From contig NZ_QGSY01000087.1 in the NCBI RefSeq assembly GCF_003857035.1, positions 1 to 64,000 of the forward strand: 64,000 bases of DNA, read 5' to 3'. The notes beneath the pieces are model-generated. The model was given only the letters and a program-made list of their open reading frames with translations. It made no database searches and was not told where the DNA came from. The position numbers and the translations under genes are program-made. The stretch is from Micromonospora arida (GTDB taxonomy: Bacteria > Actinomycetota > Actinomycetes > Mycobacteriales > Micromonosporaceae). Positions 24,201-32,996 of this stretch are shown here, piece by piece (the first letter of the stretch is position 1; each line of letters opens with the position of its first letter).

Positions 24201-25690
24201 GACCGGCCGTGCAGCGCGAAGCCGCCCTCGACGCCGACGACCCGCGGGTTGGTGAAGAACCGCAGGGTCTCGGCGGTGCCCTCCTCGCCGTACCCGGACA
24301 GCCCGAACGCCGGGCGCGGGCTGAACAGGTGCAGGCTGAGCACCGAGGAGCCGTTGACCTTGACCTCACCGGCCCGGATCCGGCGGGCCACGGCCAGCGC
24401 GGCCTCCTCGTCCGCGCCGAGCACGTACGCCTCCAGCCCGTACGACGTGCCGTTGGCCAGCGCCACCGCCTCGTCGACGGTGGCGTACGGGTGCACCGCT
24501 GCCACGGGCCCGAAGATCTCGTCGCCGGTGTGCGCGGCGGCGACGCCGGTGACCAGCGTCGGGGCGAGGAAGTTCCCGCCGGCCAGCGGCCCGGCCGCCG
24601 GCAGCGTGGTGCCGGTGACCGCGGTTCCGCCGTGGGCCAGCAGGTCGTCGCGGGCGGCCACCACCCGGGCCAGGTGCCGGGAGTGCACCAGCGGACCGAG
24701 GTCGGTCGCGGGGTCCAACGGCGCGCCGGCGACCAGGCCGGCGAGCCGGTCGGCGATCGCTGCGACGATCTCGTCGTGCCGGTCGGCGGGCACGATCAGC
24801 CGACCGAGCGCCCGGCACCACTGCCCGTTGAGGGTGCTGAGCAGGTCGACCGCGGCCCGGGCGACATCGGCGACGTCGGCGTCGGGGAGCACGACCAGCG
24901 GGTTGTTGCCGCCGAGCTCGAGCTGCACCGGCTTGATGTCGTAGGCGCAGGCCGCCGCGACCGCCCGACCGGCGGCGAGCCCGCCGGTGAAGGAGACCGC
25001 CCGGATGCGGGGATCGCCGACCAGGGCCGCACCGGCCTCGGCCCCGCCGTGCACGAGCTGGAACACCCCGGCCGGCACGCCGGAGGCGGCGAGCGTGGCC
25101 CCGACGACGGCGGCGAGCCGTTGGCTGCCGTGCGGGGCGTACTCGCTGGGCTTGAGGATCGTGGGGCAGCCCGCGGCGAGCGCGTTCGCGACCTTGTGCG
25201 CGGCCATCGGCGCGGGCGCGTTCCACGGCACCACACAGGCGGCCGGACCCCAGGGCAGTCGTTCGGCGTACGCGATCCGGCCGTCCTCGCGCTGGAACTC
25301 CTGGCTCTGCGGGCCCTGCCGTAGCTGAGCGGCGGCCAGCCGGAACGAGCCGCCGAGGATCACGCCCAGCGGTGTGGTCTGCCGGATCGGCACGCCGGTG
25401 GTCGCCGACTCCAGCGCGCAGATCTCGGCCGCGACGCCCTCGACCGCCTCGGCGACGGCGTCCAGTACGTCGGCACGATCAGGGGCCGGTAGCGCGGCCC
25501 AGCTCCCGGCCTCGTGCGCCGCCGACGCGGCGGCGACGGCGGCCTCGATCCGGTGCGGCGGCGTGCCGGCAGCGGGTCGCCGCACCGCCCCGGTCGCCGG
25601 ATCCTCCAGGTCGAACCCGAGCGGTGTGTCGCTGGGCGTCCAGACCCCGTCGACCAGGTCGGCGAGATCGGGCAGGTCCGGCTGGGTCAC
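24197..25690 (-). CDS. Aldehyde dehydrogenase family protein
   Basis: The 497-residue protein starts at a GTG that overlaps the stop of the flavoprotein gene (GTGA). The oxyanion Asn loop VVPWNAPAPM, base Glu in LQLELGGNN style (QLELGGNNP) and the nucleophile in LNGQWCRALGR are all present. It differs clearly from the other aldehyde dehydrogenase at 20606, so the operon probably makes two different aldehydes. No N-terminal targeting signal. Confidence 0.87.
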   Translation of the reverse strand: MTQPDLPDLADLVDGVWTPSDTPLGFDLEDPATGAVRRPAAGTPPHRIEAAVAAASAAHEAGSWAALPAPDRADVLDAVAEAVEGVAAEICALESATTGVPIRQTTPLGVILGGSFRLAAAQLRQGPQSQEFQREDGRIAYAERLPWGPAACVVPWNAPAPMAAHKVANALAAGCPTILKPSEYAPHGSQRLAAVVGATLAASGVPAGVFQLVHGGAEAGAALVGDPRIRAVSFTGGLAAGRAVAAACAYDIKPVQLELGGNNPLVVLPDADVADVARAAVDLLSTLNGQWCRALGRLIVPADRHDEIVAAIADRLAGLVAGAPLDPATDLGPLVHSRHLARVVAARDDLLAHGGTAVTGTTLPAAGPLAGGNFLAPTLVTGVAAAHTGDEIFGPVAAVHPYATVDEAVALANGTSYGLEAYVLGADEEAALAVARRIRAGEVKVNGSSVLSLHLFSPRPAFGLSGYGEEGTAETLRFFTNPRVVGVEGGFALHGRS

Positions 25691-26964
25691 CCGGCCACCG
25701 CCGCGAACAGGTTGTTGGACCGGTCGCTGGTCACCGAACCGGCCGCCTCCAACCGGCCGCGCTCCGGCGGGAACGTCATCACCAGTCCCATCGCCAGATC
25801 GCGCAGCGCCCGGCCGACGGACCCGTTCATGGTGGCACCGGACGTGCCGGACGCCTTGAGCGCGCCGACCGCCACGTCGAAGCACGCCTCGCAGATCGAG
25901 CCCTTGGCCAACCGCCACTGCCGGTAGACCTCGGCGTGCGGGCGCAGCGGCGGCTCACTGGTCTCCAGCAGCAACTGGCGGCGCAGCCAGAGGTACGCCG
26001 TCTCCAACCGTTCCGTCATGTCGCCGATGATCACCTGGTGCATGGGGCTCTCCGCAATCGGCCGACCGGTGTCGGCGAAGGTCTTCCGGGTGAGACTGGT
26101 GAGCGTGTCGTCGTAGACACTCTGCGCCGCACCGACGTAGACCGCGGTGATGGCCAGCTGGTTGCCGACGAAGCTGCCCCGACTGCACTGCAACATCTTC
26201 ACGAACGCGCCGGGCACGGTGAGCGCCTCGTCGGCCGGAATGAAGACGTCGTCGAGCCGGATGCCGTGGTTGGCCGAGCCGCGCATGCCGATGCCGTCCC
26301 AGGCCGGTCGTGAGGCGACCCCGGCGGCATCGCGGGGGACCAGGAACAGGGCCAGCCCGTCCGCCGTCTCGTGCCCGGCGAGCCGGGCGGTGACCAGGTA
26401 GGTGTCGGCGACGCCGGTGGCGCAGCCGAACGACTTCTCGCCGGTGAGCGACCAGCCGTCGACGCCGTCGCGGCTCGCCGGCGTGGCGGTGGTGGAGATG
26501 GCGATGTTGGCCGAAGAACTCTTCACCGCCTCGCTGGCGAAGTTGGCCAGCCACACCCCACCAGCCATCCGGGTCAGCACCTTCTCGGCGAAGGCCCGCA
26601 CGGCGGGGACGTCGGCGTCGTCGAAGAGGCCGCGCTCGATCGCCTCCAGCGGCAGCAGGCCCCGGGAGGCACTGGTGTTGTGGAAGAAGAAGGCCAACGC
26701 CGTCGACGGGCACGCGCTGCCCATGGCGAAGGTGGCGGCGGCGAGGTCACGCAGGCCGCCGCCGAGGCCGCCGTACTCCTGCGGAACCACCAGGCCGAGC
26801 AGCCCGGCATCGCGCAGCAGCGCGACGTGCGCGGCGGGGAACACCCCGTCGGCGTCGGCCTGCGCGGCGGCGGCCCGCAGCGCGGGCAGCACCTTCTCCA
26901 CCCGGGCCGCGCGATCCTGCTCGGCCGGGGTGAGGTCGTCGATGAGCCGTCCGCCGGTGGACAT
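25687..26964 (-). CDS. Acyl-CoA dehydrogenase-fold flavoprotein, likely two-component monooxygenase (HsaA/DszC type)
   Basis: The 425-residue protein has the acyl-CoA dehydrogenase fold (VPQEYGGLGGG near residue 60; WSLTGEKSFGCATGVAD in the beta domain). The usual catalytic E-G-T/S loop near the C-terminus is absent and replaced by TSDRSNNLF. Fold members without that base and next to a flavin reductase, such as HsaA or DszC, use reduced flavin to hydroxylate substrates. The reductase gene lies 5 bases upstream. GAGGAG precedes the ATG. I therefore infer the oxygenase half of a two-component monooxygenase. Confidence 0.78.
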   Translation of the reverse strand: MSTGGRLIDDLTPAEQDRAARVEKVLPALRAAAAQADADGVFPAAHVALLRDAGLLGLVVPQEYGGLGGGLRDLAAATFAMGSACPSTALAFFFHNTSASRGLLPLEAIERGLFDDADVPAVRAFAEKVLTRMAGGVWLANFASEAVKSSSANIAISTTATPASRDGVDGWSLTGEKSFGCATGVADTYLVTARLAGHETADGLALFLVPRDAAGVASRPAWDGIGMRGSANHGIRLDDVFIPADEALTVPGAFVKMLQCSRGSFVGNQLAITAVYVGAAQSVYDDTLTSLTRKTFADTGRPIAESPMHQVIIGDMTERLETAYLWLRRQLLLETSEPPLRPHAEVYRQWRLAKGSICEACFDVAVGALKASGTSGATMNGSVGRALRDLAMGLVMTFPPERGRLEAAGSVTSDRSNNLFAAVAG

Positions 26965-26969
26965 GTGGG

Positions 26970-27923
26970 TCACTCCTCTGGTTTGGTGGCGGGGAGCCGG
27001 GGACAGGACACCCCGAGTTGCCGGGCGAGAAAGACCAGGTCGCGGGTGCGCAGGGCGCTCGCTCGACCGCTGAGGGTGGTGTCGAAGCCGGTGACGCCGC
27101 TCTTCATCGCGACCATGGCGTTGACCAGGCCGAGCCCGCGCTGCGGCCGCAGCCGCACCCGGAGTGAGGCGCGGCGGGCGCGGACCGTGGCGTCGGCGAG
27201 CACGGCCCGCACCTGCACCGGGCTGGCGTCGGCCTTCTCGACCAGGGTGACGGCGGTGTGCCCGGCACGCAGCAACTGGTCCAGCTCGGCGAGGGTTGCA
27301 TCCTCGCCGCCGGGCCGGAAGGCGTCGGCGATCATCGGGCCGGGGGTTGCCCGCACCGTGAAGCCGGCCGTCACCAGGGTGTTCGCGCGCAGGCGGGAGA
27401 GTCGGCCCCCGATCGCGATGTCGATCTTCTCCGGCAGCGGGTCGGCGAGCTGACTCCACGCGCTGGAGTGGAACAGCAGCGGGGCACCGACCCGGGGGGT
27501 GCTGGCCGCGAGCACCTCGCCGACGAAGATCGTGTGGTCGCCGCCGGGATAGGCGTGCACGACCCGGCAGTCCAGCCAGGCGGTCGCGTTGGCCAGGACC
27601 GGGCAGCCGGTCTCGGCGTGCGCCCAGTCCAGCCCGGCGAAGCGGTCGGTGACCTCGGGACGCATGCCGGCGAAGCGCTGGCCGATGCCGGCCTGGCCCT
27701 TGCCGAGAAAGCTGATCGCGAAGACGCCGGCCCGCTCCACCAGGGCGTGGCTGGGAAGGTGGACGCCCAGGCAGACGGAGACCAGCGGCGGGTTGAGGCT
27801 GACCGACGAGAACGAGCTTGCGGTCATGCCGTGCCGCTGGCCGTCGATGACCGTGGTCACGACACCGACGCCACTGGGCCACTGGGCGAGAGCCGAGCGG
27901 AACGTGATGCTGTCGACCGACAC
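26970..27923 (-). CDS. Flavin reductase fused to a degenerate HMG-CoA-lyase-like C-terminal half
   Basis: In this 317-residue protein, residues 1-165 are a flavin reductase-like domain (FRSALAQWPSGVGVVTT, GMTASSFSSVSLNPPLVSV, AISFLGKGQ). Residues about 218-306 read like the second half of an HMG-CoA lyase barrel: VNAMVAMKSGVTGFDTTLSG and TRDLVFLARQLGV correspond to ANxLAAxxxGVTxFDxSxGG and TEDLVYLxxxxGV. The lyase H-x-H metal ligands are replaced (RVRLRP) and the GGCPF cysteine loop is missing, so no lyase activity is expected. GTG 27923 is preceded by GGAG. First gene of its operon, supplying reduced flavin to the next protein. Confidence 0.8.
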   Translation of the reverse strand: MSVDSITFRSALAQWPSGVGVVTTVIDGQRHGMTASSFSSVSLNPPLVSVCLGVHLPSHALVERAGVFAISFLGKGQAGIGQRFAGMRPEVTDRFAGLDWAHAETGCPVLANATAWLDCRVVHAYPGGDHTIFVGEVLAASTPRVGAPLLFHSSAWSQLADPLPEKIDIAIGGRLSRLRANTLVTAGFTVRATPGPMIADAFRPGGEDATLAELDQLLRAGHTAVTLVEKADASPVQVRAVLADATVRARRASLRVRLRPQRGLGLVNAMVAMKSGVTGFDTTLSGRASALRTRDLVFLARQLGVSCPRLPATKPEE

Positions 27924-27947
27924 TGGCAGGGTCTCCGTTTCGCATGA

Positions 27948-27968
27948 GGAAACGTCGTTACCAGAAAC
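27948..27968. promoter_or_regulatory. Putative IclR operator upstream of the monooxygenase operon (site f)
   Basis: GGAAAC-GTC-GTTACC (27948-27962) is a near-palindrome of the shared type, followed by a second GAAAC half-site at 27964-27968. It lies 25 bases before the flavin reductase start. Confidence 0.55.
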
Positions 27969-28043
27969 GTAACGAGGGGTGGTGGCCCGTGTCAACCGCC
28001 GATCGGTCCGGGCGCCTCGCCGCCGAAAATCGGTGACCCGCCC

Positions 28044-28085
28044 AGGACACGGTGTTTCGCTAGGTGGAATCGAGCGCCCTACACT
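28044..28085 (+). promoter_or_regulatory. IclR gene promoter with self-operator (site g)
   Basis: Bases 28044-28063 read, on the reverse strand, CCTAGCGAAACACCGTGTCC, close to the element at 36842 (CTAGCGAAAC...). TACACT at 28080-28085 is a good -10 box, 44 bases before the IclR ATG. The arrangement suggests autoregulation. Confidence 0.55.
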
Positions 28086-28128
28086 GCTCTGGAGACGGAC
28101 GGACGAACAGCACTGTGGAGGCCCAACC

Positions 28129-28947
28129 ATGCCCAGTCGGACATCGGAGGCGACGGCGCCGGCCGCGGAGGACGGCGACGGCCAGTCCCGCTCGATCGCG
28201 GCGGTCGAGAGGGCGATGGACGTGCTGCTCTACTTCGGGCGCAGCGGGCGCCCGGACCTGGGCGTCACCGAGATCGCGACCGCGCTGGGCCTGACCAAGG
28301 CCGCCGTGCACCGTATCCTCACGGCGCTGCGCAGTCGGGAGCTGATCACCGTCGACCCGAGCACCCGTCGCTACGCACTGGGCCACGCGGCCGTCACGCT
28401 CGGCCGGGCCTACCTGGCCCGCACCGACCTGCGCGCGATGGCCGGCCCGGAGCTGCGCGCGCTGGCGGCCGAGACGGGCGAGACCGCCACGCTGTCGCTG
28501 CGCCGGGGCGACACCCGGCTGTACGTCGACCAGGTGGTGCCTGAGCACGAGCTGCGGCTGGACGTCAACATCGGCATCCCGTACCCGCTGCATGCCGGCA
28601 GCTCGTCCAAGGCGTTCCTGGCCTTCGTCGACGACGACGAGCTCGACGTCTACCTGGAACGGCACCGGCTCGACGAGATCACCGACCGCACCATCACCGA
28701 CCCGGCGAAGCTGCGCAAGGAGTTGGCCGCCATCCGTAAGCGCGGCTACGCCACCTCGCGCGGCGAACGCCAGCCCGGCGCGACGTCGATCGCCGCACCG
28801 GTCTACGACCACGACGGGCACGTGGTGGCGGTCGTCAGCGTGGCCGGGCCGGTGGGGCGGTTCAAGCCGGACTCGCCTGAGCTGGCGAAGTCGCTGCTGA
28901 AGGCGACCGGCCGAATCTCCGCTCAGCTTGGCTACAGCGGCGCCTGA
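28129..28947 (+). CDS. IclR-family transcriptional regulator
   Basis: The 272-residue regulator has a winged helix at about 25-90 (SIAAVERAMDVLLYF, TEIATALGLTKAAVHRILTAL) and an IclR effector domain (PLHAGSSSKAFLAF at about 158-171, KRGYATSRGER, SIAAPVYDHDG). The start is ATG 28129 with GGAGG in front. Family members bind small aromatic or organic acids and act as repressors or activators on palindromic sites. It lies in the centre of the catabolic region, and GAAAC-N3-GT elements occur at all divergent promoters around it, so it is the likely regulator of regions 11.5-49 kb. Confidence 0.93.
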   Translation: MPSRTSEATAPAAEDGDGQSRSIAAVERAMDVLLYFGRSGRPDLGVTEIATALGLTKAAVHRILTALRSRELITVDPSTRRYALGHAAVTLGRAYLARTDLRAMAGPELRALAAETGETATLSLRRGDTRLYVDQVVPEHELRLDVNIGIPYPLHAGSSSKAFLAFVDDDELDVYLERHRLDEITDRTITDPAKLRKELAAIRKRGYATSRGERQPGATSIAAPVYDHDGHVVAVVSVAGPVGRFKPDSPELAKSLLKATGRISAQLGYSGA

Positions 28948-28961
28948 CCGACCTGTCCGGG

Positions 28962-29669
28962 TCACAGCGCCGCGAGCGGCTTCAGCACGCCGAGCGCCGC
29001 GGCCGCCAGCACGCTGCCCCAGATGCCCCACACGTAGGGTAGGCAGCCGTCGATCGCCCGCCGCATCGCGCGCTCCACCTCCGGCGTGGAGCCGGTCGTC
29101 ATCAGCGCGCCGAAGGCCGGCCCGAACGGGCGCAGGGTGAGCCGGATGCCCAGTCCGCAGGCGATCGCGATGCTGTACAGCAGGATCTTGCCGCCCAGCC
29201 ACCTCGGGTTGGTGTCCACGCCGAACGGTGCGGCGGCGAAGAGCGTGTAGAGCGCGGTCCCGGCCAGGCCGGCGATCAGCACGATCCGGACCGTCCAGTC
29301 CCCCCGGCGTACCCACCGACGGTGGCCCGGGCGGTGGTGGTCGGAGATCGTGGCGGCCAGCCACGCCGCCGCGAACACCCAGACCAGTGCGACGATCGGC
29401 CAGCCGAACGGGTTGATCCCGAAGACCCGCGCGCCGTGCGGGTCCAGCGCCATCAGCGTGACGCCGCTGGGCAGGAAGAGCACCAGGCAGATCTTGGGCC
29501 CCAGGTCGAGCCCGCCCATGATCTTCAGCGCGGTGGCTCGGGCGGCCGGAGTGAGGTCGGGCTTGAGGACGAACCGGCTCGACCAGAAGACCCCGAGATC
29601 TCCGCCCAGCCAGAAGACGAAGAGCACGATGTGCAGCAGAATCCACCAGCCGTGCGGGTGCGGTCCCAT
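28962..29669 (-). CDS. Polytopic membrane protein of unknown function
   Basis: The 235-residue protein has about five to six hydrophobic helices. The first (WILLHIVLFVFWLGGDLGVFW) carries a His and an Asp facing the membrane, and further helices hold FLPSGVTLMAL and IVALVWVFAAAWLAA. The pattern resembles small heme- or copper-type membrane proteins (DUF2269/CopD-like), but the match is loose. It is convergent with the IclR gene (14-base gap) and starts from the operator region at 29698, so it belongs to the regulon by position. GGAGG precedes the ATG. Confidence 0.72.
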   Translation of the reverse strand: MGPHPHGWWILLHIVLFVFWLGGDLGVFWSSRFVLKPDLTPAARATALKIMGGLDLGPKICLVLFLPSGVTLMALDPHGARVFGINPFGWPIVALVWVFAAAWLAATISDHHRPGHRRWVRRGDWTVRIVLIAGLAGTALYTLFAAAPFGVDTNPRWLGGKILLYSIAIACGLGIRLTLRPFGPAFGALMTTGSTPEVERAMRRAIDGCLPYVWGIWGSVLAAAALGVLKPLAAL

Positions 29670-29697
29670 GGGGCCTCCTTGACGTCTCGACCACTAA

Positions 29698-29724
29698 TGG
29701 AAACACTGTATTCGTAGTCGAAAC
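29698..29724. promoter_or_regulatory. Putative IclR operator between membrane protein and CitE-like gene (site d)
   Basis: TGGAAACACTGTATTCG (29698-29714) shares its left half exactly with the palindrome at 36788; a second GAAAC half-site follows at 29720-29724, exactly 20 bases after the first. Confidence 0.55.
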
Positions 29725-29771
29725 AATGGCCGCATCGCCGGAGCATTGTCGAGCGGAAGGGCCCGAAGCCG

Positions 29772-30614
29772 TTGAGGTCGTACCTGTACGTGCCCGGGGA
29801 CGCGCCCGACAAGCTGGCCAAGGCGGCGGGGCGCGGCGCGGACGCGGTGATCGTCGACCTGGAGGACGCGGTGCCACAGGCCGGCAAGGACGCCGCCCGC
29901 TCGGCGGTCGCCGCCTTCCTGCGCTCCGCACCACCCGGGGTCGCCTGGTGGGTGCGGATCAACCCGGGCCGGTTGGGCCACGTCGACGCGGCGACCGTCG
30001 TGGGGCCGGGGCTCGCCGGGCTCTGTGTGGCGAAGGCTGAGTCCGCCGCCGAACTGGTCGCCCTGGACGAGGTGCTCGGCGCGGCCGAGTCGGCGGCCGG
30101 GTCGCCGGTGGGTACGACCCCCGTGGTGCCGCTGCTGGAGTCGGCGGCGGCCGTGGTCGCGGTCCTCGACATCGCCCGCGCACCCCGGGTACGGCGGCTG
30201 CAACTCGGCGAGGCGGACCTGCGCGCCGACCTCGGTGTCACGCTCGGGCCGGACGAGCGGGAACTGCTCTTCGTCCGCTCGCAGGTGGTGCTGGCCAGCG
30301 CGGCGGTCGGCATCGAGCCTCCGGTGGGGCCGGTCAGCACCGACTTCCGGGACCTGGTCGCGCTGCGCGAGTCGACGACGGCGCTGCGGCGGCTCGGCTT
30401 CGTCGGCCGGGCCTGTATCCACCCGGCGCAGGTCGCGGTGGTGAACGAGGTGTTCACCCCCGCACCCGACGAGGTGGCGACGGCGGCGGACCTGGTGGCC
30501 CGCTTCGACGCGGCGGTCCGCGACGGCGTGGGAGTCTGCCTCGACGCACAGGGCCGGCTGGTGGACGAGGCGGTGGTCCGCTCCGCCCGACGCCTGCTCG
30601 CCCTGGCCGTGTAG
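29772..30614 (+). CDS. HpcH/HpaI aldolase, CitE-like (malyl-CoA/methylmalyl-CoA lyase type)
   Basis: The 280-residue protein starts at TTG 29772 with GGAAGGG about 10 bases upstream. RSYLYVPGDAPDKLAKA, DAVIVDLEDAV, LESAAAV and RRLQLGEADLRADLG are the standard CitE/malyl-CoA lyase blocks; Asp and Glu of LEDAV and GEADL would hold magnesium. CHIHPxQ is present as CIHPAQVAVVNEVF. Such enzymes cleave malyl-CoA or beta-methylmalyl-CoA to glyoxylate plus acetyl- or propionyl-CoA. With the MaoC hydratase at 39978 and CoA-transferases, it would finish breakdown of a mesaconate-type acid. Confidence 0.85.
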   Translation: MRSYLYVPGDAPDKLAKAAGRGADAVIVDLEDAVPQAGKDAARSAVAAFLRSAPPGVAWWVRINPGRLGHVDAATVVGPGLAGLCVAKAESAAELVALDEVLGAAESAAGSPVGTTPVVPLLESAAAVVAVLDIARAPRVRRLQLGEADLRADLGVTLGPDERELLFVRSQVVLASAAVGIEPPVGPVSTDFRDLVALRESTTALRRLGFVGRACIHPAQVAVVNEVFTPAPDEVATAADLVARFDAAVRDGVGVCLDAQGRLVDEAVVRSARRLLALAV

Positions 30615-30687
30615 ACGCCCGCCCAGGACCCGGGCATTTGCCGGCACGCGCGGCGGCTGCGGTGGGCACGGCTGCCCGGGGCCGCCC

Positions 30688-32157
30688 TCAGCGAGCCGGG
30701 GCGGTCAGCGCGAGTAGCGCCGATGGCGTCACCCCGGCACCGGTGGCGCCGAGCACGGCGTCGCGCAGCGCGGCGATCTGCGCCGGTGGAACCGCCCGCT
30801 CGGCGTTGAGCTGGAACTTCGTCGCCAGATCGGCCGCGCTCAACGGATGCTGCGGCCCGCCGCGCGACGAGTCGACCCGGTGCTCCAGGAGGGCGCCGCC
30901 GCGGGTGCGCACCCGCAGCACCGCCGCGAACGCACGCGGGAACAGCTCCGACGCCCGGGGGTCGGCCACGCACCGGACCCGGGCCGCCAGCGCCAGCCGG
31001 TCGGCCGGCAGTTCGCCGGCGAAGTCGTCGAGCGACAACCCCAGGCCACCACCGCCGAGCAGCGCCGCCGCGATCGTGTACGGGCCGGAGAACTTCGCGT
31101 GGTACGCGCTGCGCGGGCGGGTCTTCTCGGCAGTGGGTTCGGCGATGGTGCGCAGCACCGGGGCGGCCACCCCCAGCTCGATCTCGGCGACGTCGGCCGG
31201 GTCGAGCCCGCCAGCCCGCAGCGCGAGGGCGCAGTCGACGCCGGGGTGGGTGAAGTGGTTCGACGGGTACGGCTTGTAGACCGTGCGCAGCACCTCCCAG
31301 TCGGTGCCCAGCCCGCGCAGCAGCGCGTCGGCGGTGAAGTCGCCGGTGTGCGCGGTGAAGAAGCCGAACCGCCCCTCCAGCACGGTCGGCGGGCCGGTCA
31401 GCCCGTCGGCCGCCAGCACCGCCGCGCTCACCCCGGCGTGGGCGGCCCAGCCGCAGTGGGCCTGTTTGACCGAGCCGCCGGTGCGGTTGGCCTCCAGGAT
31501 GCCGGCGCCCATGCTCGCGGCGATCCCGATGGCATGGCCGATGCCCACGTCGTCCAGGCCGTAGAGCAGGCCGGCCGCGACGGCCGCGCCGATCGTGCCG
31601 CAGATCGAGGTGGCGTGCTGGCCCCGCTCGAAGAAGACGTTGACCCCTGTCGCGGGCAGGTAGCCGGCCATGCCGAGCCGGTTGGTGATCTCGATCCCGG
31701 CGGCCACCGCCGCGACCAGGGCCGCGCCGCCGGCGGCCGCACCGGTCTCGACCGCCTCCGCGGCGGCGAGCGCGGCCGGCACGACACTGGCGCTCGGGTG
31801 CAGCACCGAGGGCAGGTGCGTGTCGTCGAAGTCCAGCGAGTGGGCCAGTACCCCGTTGACCAGAGCGGCGGCCGGGGCGGGCAGCCGATCGCCGGAGCCG
31901 ATGACGGTGGCCTCGCCGATGCCGCCCCAGCGCCGCACGGAGCGCAGCGCGGCCGCCGCGGCGTCGGCCCCCGGGTCGGCGTGCGCGGCCAGGGCCAGCC
32001 CCAGGATGTCCAGCACCCGGCCGGGGATGTCGGCGCGGACGGCGTCCGGTACTCCGTGGTCACGACAGTCGACCGCGAAGCGCGCCAGCCGGGCGCTGAG
32101 CGTGGGCTGGTCGCCCGGCGCGGCCGTGGTCCCGTCCGTACCTCCGCCCGCCGTCAC
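30688..32157 (-). CDS. MmgE/PrpD family protein
   Basis: The 489-residue protein starts at GTG 32157 overlapping the cyclase gene stop. It has LVNGVLAHSLDFDDTHLPSV and KPYPSNHFTHP, the blocks that form the substrate pocket of 2-methylcitrate dehydratase and related cis-aconitate decarboxylases. The family dehydrates, decarboxylates or isomerises polycarboxylates. A second member lies at 42810 in the forward operon and has the same LDFDDTH block, so the window holds two paralogues. The true substrate is unknown. Confidence 0.88.
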   Translation of the reverse strand: MTAGGGTDGTTAAPGDQPTLSARLARFAVDCRDHGVPDAVRADIPGRVLDILGLALAAHADPGADAAAAALRSVRRWGGIGEATVIGSGDRLPAPAAALVNGVLAHSLDFDDTHLPSVLHPSASVVPAALAAAEAVETGAAAGGAALVAAVAAGIEITNRLGMAGYLPATGVNVFFERGQHATSICGTIGAAVAAGLLYGLDDVGIGHAIGIAASMGAGILEANRTGGSVKQAHCGWAAHAGVSAAVLAADGLTGPPTVLEGRFGFFTAHTGDFTADALLRGLGTDWEVLRTVYKPYPSNHFTHPGVDCALALRAGGLDPADVAEIELGVAAPVLRTIAEPTAEKTRPRSAYHAKFSGPYTIAAALLGGGGLGLSLDDFAGELPADRLALAARVRCVADPRASELFPRAFAAVLRVRTRGGALLEHRVDSSRGGPQHPLSAADLATKFQLNAERAVPPAQIAALRDAVLGATGAGVTPSALLALTAPAR

Positions 32158-32996
32158 GGCAGAACCGCCAGCGGGCGGACCGGGGCGCCGGTGGCTCCGA
32201 CGATGGGCAGCGGGTTGAGCACGAACAGGAACTCCCGGACCCCGGTGTCCAGCAGCGCGGCCAGGTTCATCGTCTCCACGATGTTGATCCCGTGCTCCAC
32301 CAGCAGGATCCGGTGCACCGGCAGGGTGGCGTGCCCGCGTCCGGGCGCGAGGTGCTCGAAGGCGATGGTCTCGCCACCGACCACCCTGGGCGCGCGCTCG
32401 GCGAGCCAGCGCGCGGCGGCCACCCCGGGGCCGGGTACGCCGTCGGCGAGCCCGACGAACGCCGCTCCGTCGCCCCACCGCCGTGACCAGCCGGTGCCGA
32501 TCAGGACCGCGTCGCCCGGTGCGATCCGGGTGTTCCCGGCGGCCCGCTCCAGGTCGTCCGGAGTGATCTCGTAACCCGCCGGCAGCACGGCGGTGGAGTG
32601 CACGGCGGCGACGTCGAGCAGCACGGCCCGTCCGACGTACGGGTCGAACGTCTCGATGCCCAGCTCCGCGAAGCCTTCGTGGGACTGCGCTGCCGCGGCC
32701 GGCCGGCCGGAGTGCACGAGTCCGTCCTGCGAGACGTGGGCCAGCGCGTCGACGTGGGTCCCGACGTGCCCGCCGGTGATGATGACCTCGTTGGCGGCGC
32801 TGCCGCCGTCGGCGCGCACCAGGTCGCCGTGGCGGCGCTCGATCACCATCCGGAACGGCGGGTGGTTCGGTGACTGGGGCATTCCCTGGCGCATCGGCTG
32901 GGCCAGGTCGATGACCCGGGCCCCGACCAGCGCCGGCCACAGCGCGGTGACGCCGGGGTCGAGGTCGGGTTGCGGTGCACCGGTGCGTGGGCCCAC
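32154..32996 (-). CDS. Cyclase family (kynurenine formamidase-like) metal hydrolase
   Basis: The 280-residue protein has the cyclase-family metal motif GGHVGTHVDALAHV (His77, His81, Asp83, His87), followed by the strand RAVLLDVAAV and a late FEHLAPG/HRILLVEHGINIVE part with further ligands. Family members (PF04199) hydrolyse N-formyl amides, cyclic imides or lactones. GTG 32996 abuts the CoA-transferase stop directly and its own stop overlaps the PrpD start, so the three genes are one unit. An amide or lactone bond of a ring-derived intermediate is a reasonable target. Confidence 0.83.
   Translation of the reverse strand: MGPRTGAPQPDLDPGVTALWPALVGARVIDLAQPMRQGMPQSPNHPPFRMVIERRHGDLVRADGGSAANEVIITGGHVGTHVDALAHVSQDGLVHSGRPAAAAQSHEGFAELGIETFDPYVGRAVLLDVAAVHSTAVLPAGYEITPDDLERAAGNTRIAPGDAVLIGTGWSRRWGDGAAFVGLADGVPGPGVAAARWLAERAPRVVGGETIAFEHLAPGRGHATLPVHRILLVEHGINIVETMNLAALLDTGVREFLFVLNPLPIVGATGAPVRPLAVLP

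Noticed and set aside
30664-30677. Stem-loop between CitE-like and PrpD genes.
   Set aside because: Only a 5-base stem with a 4-base loop; common by chance at this GC.
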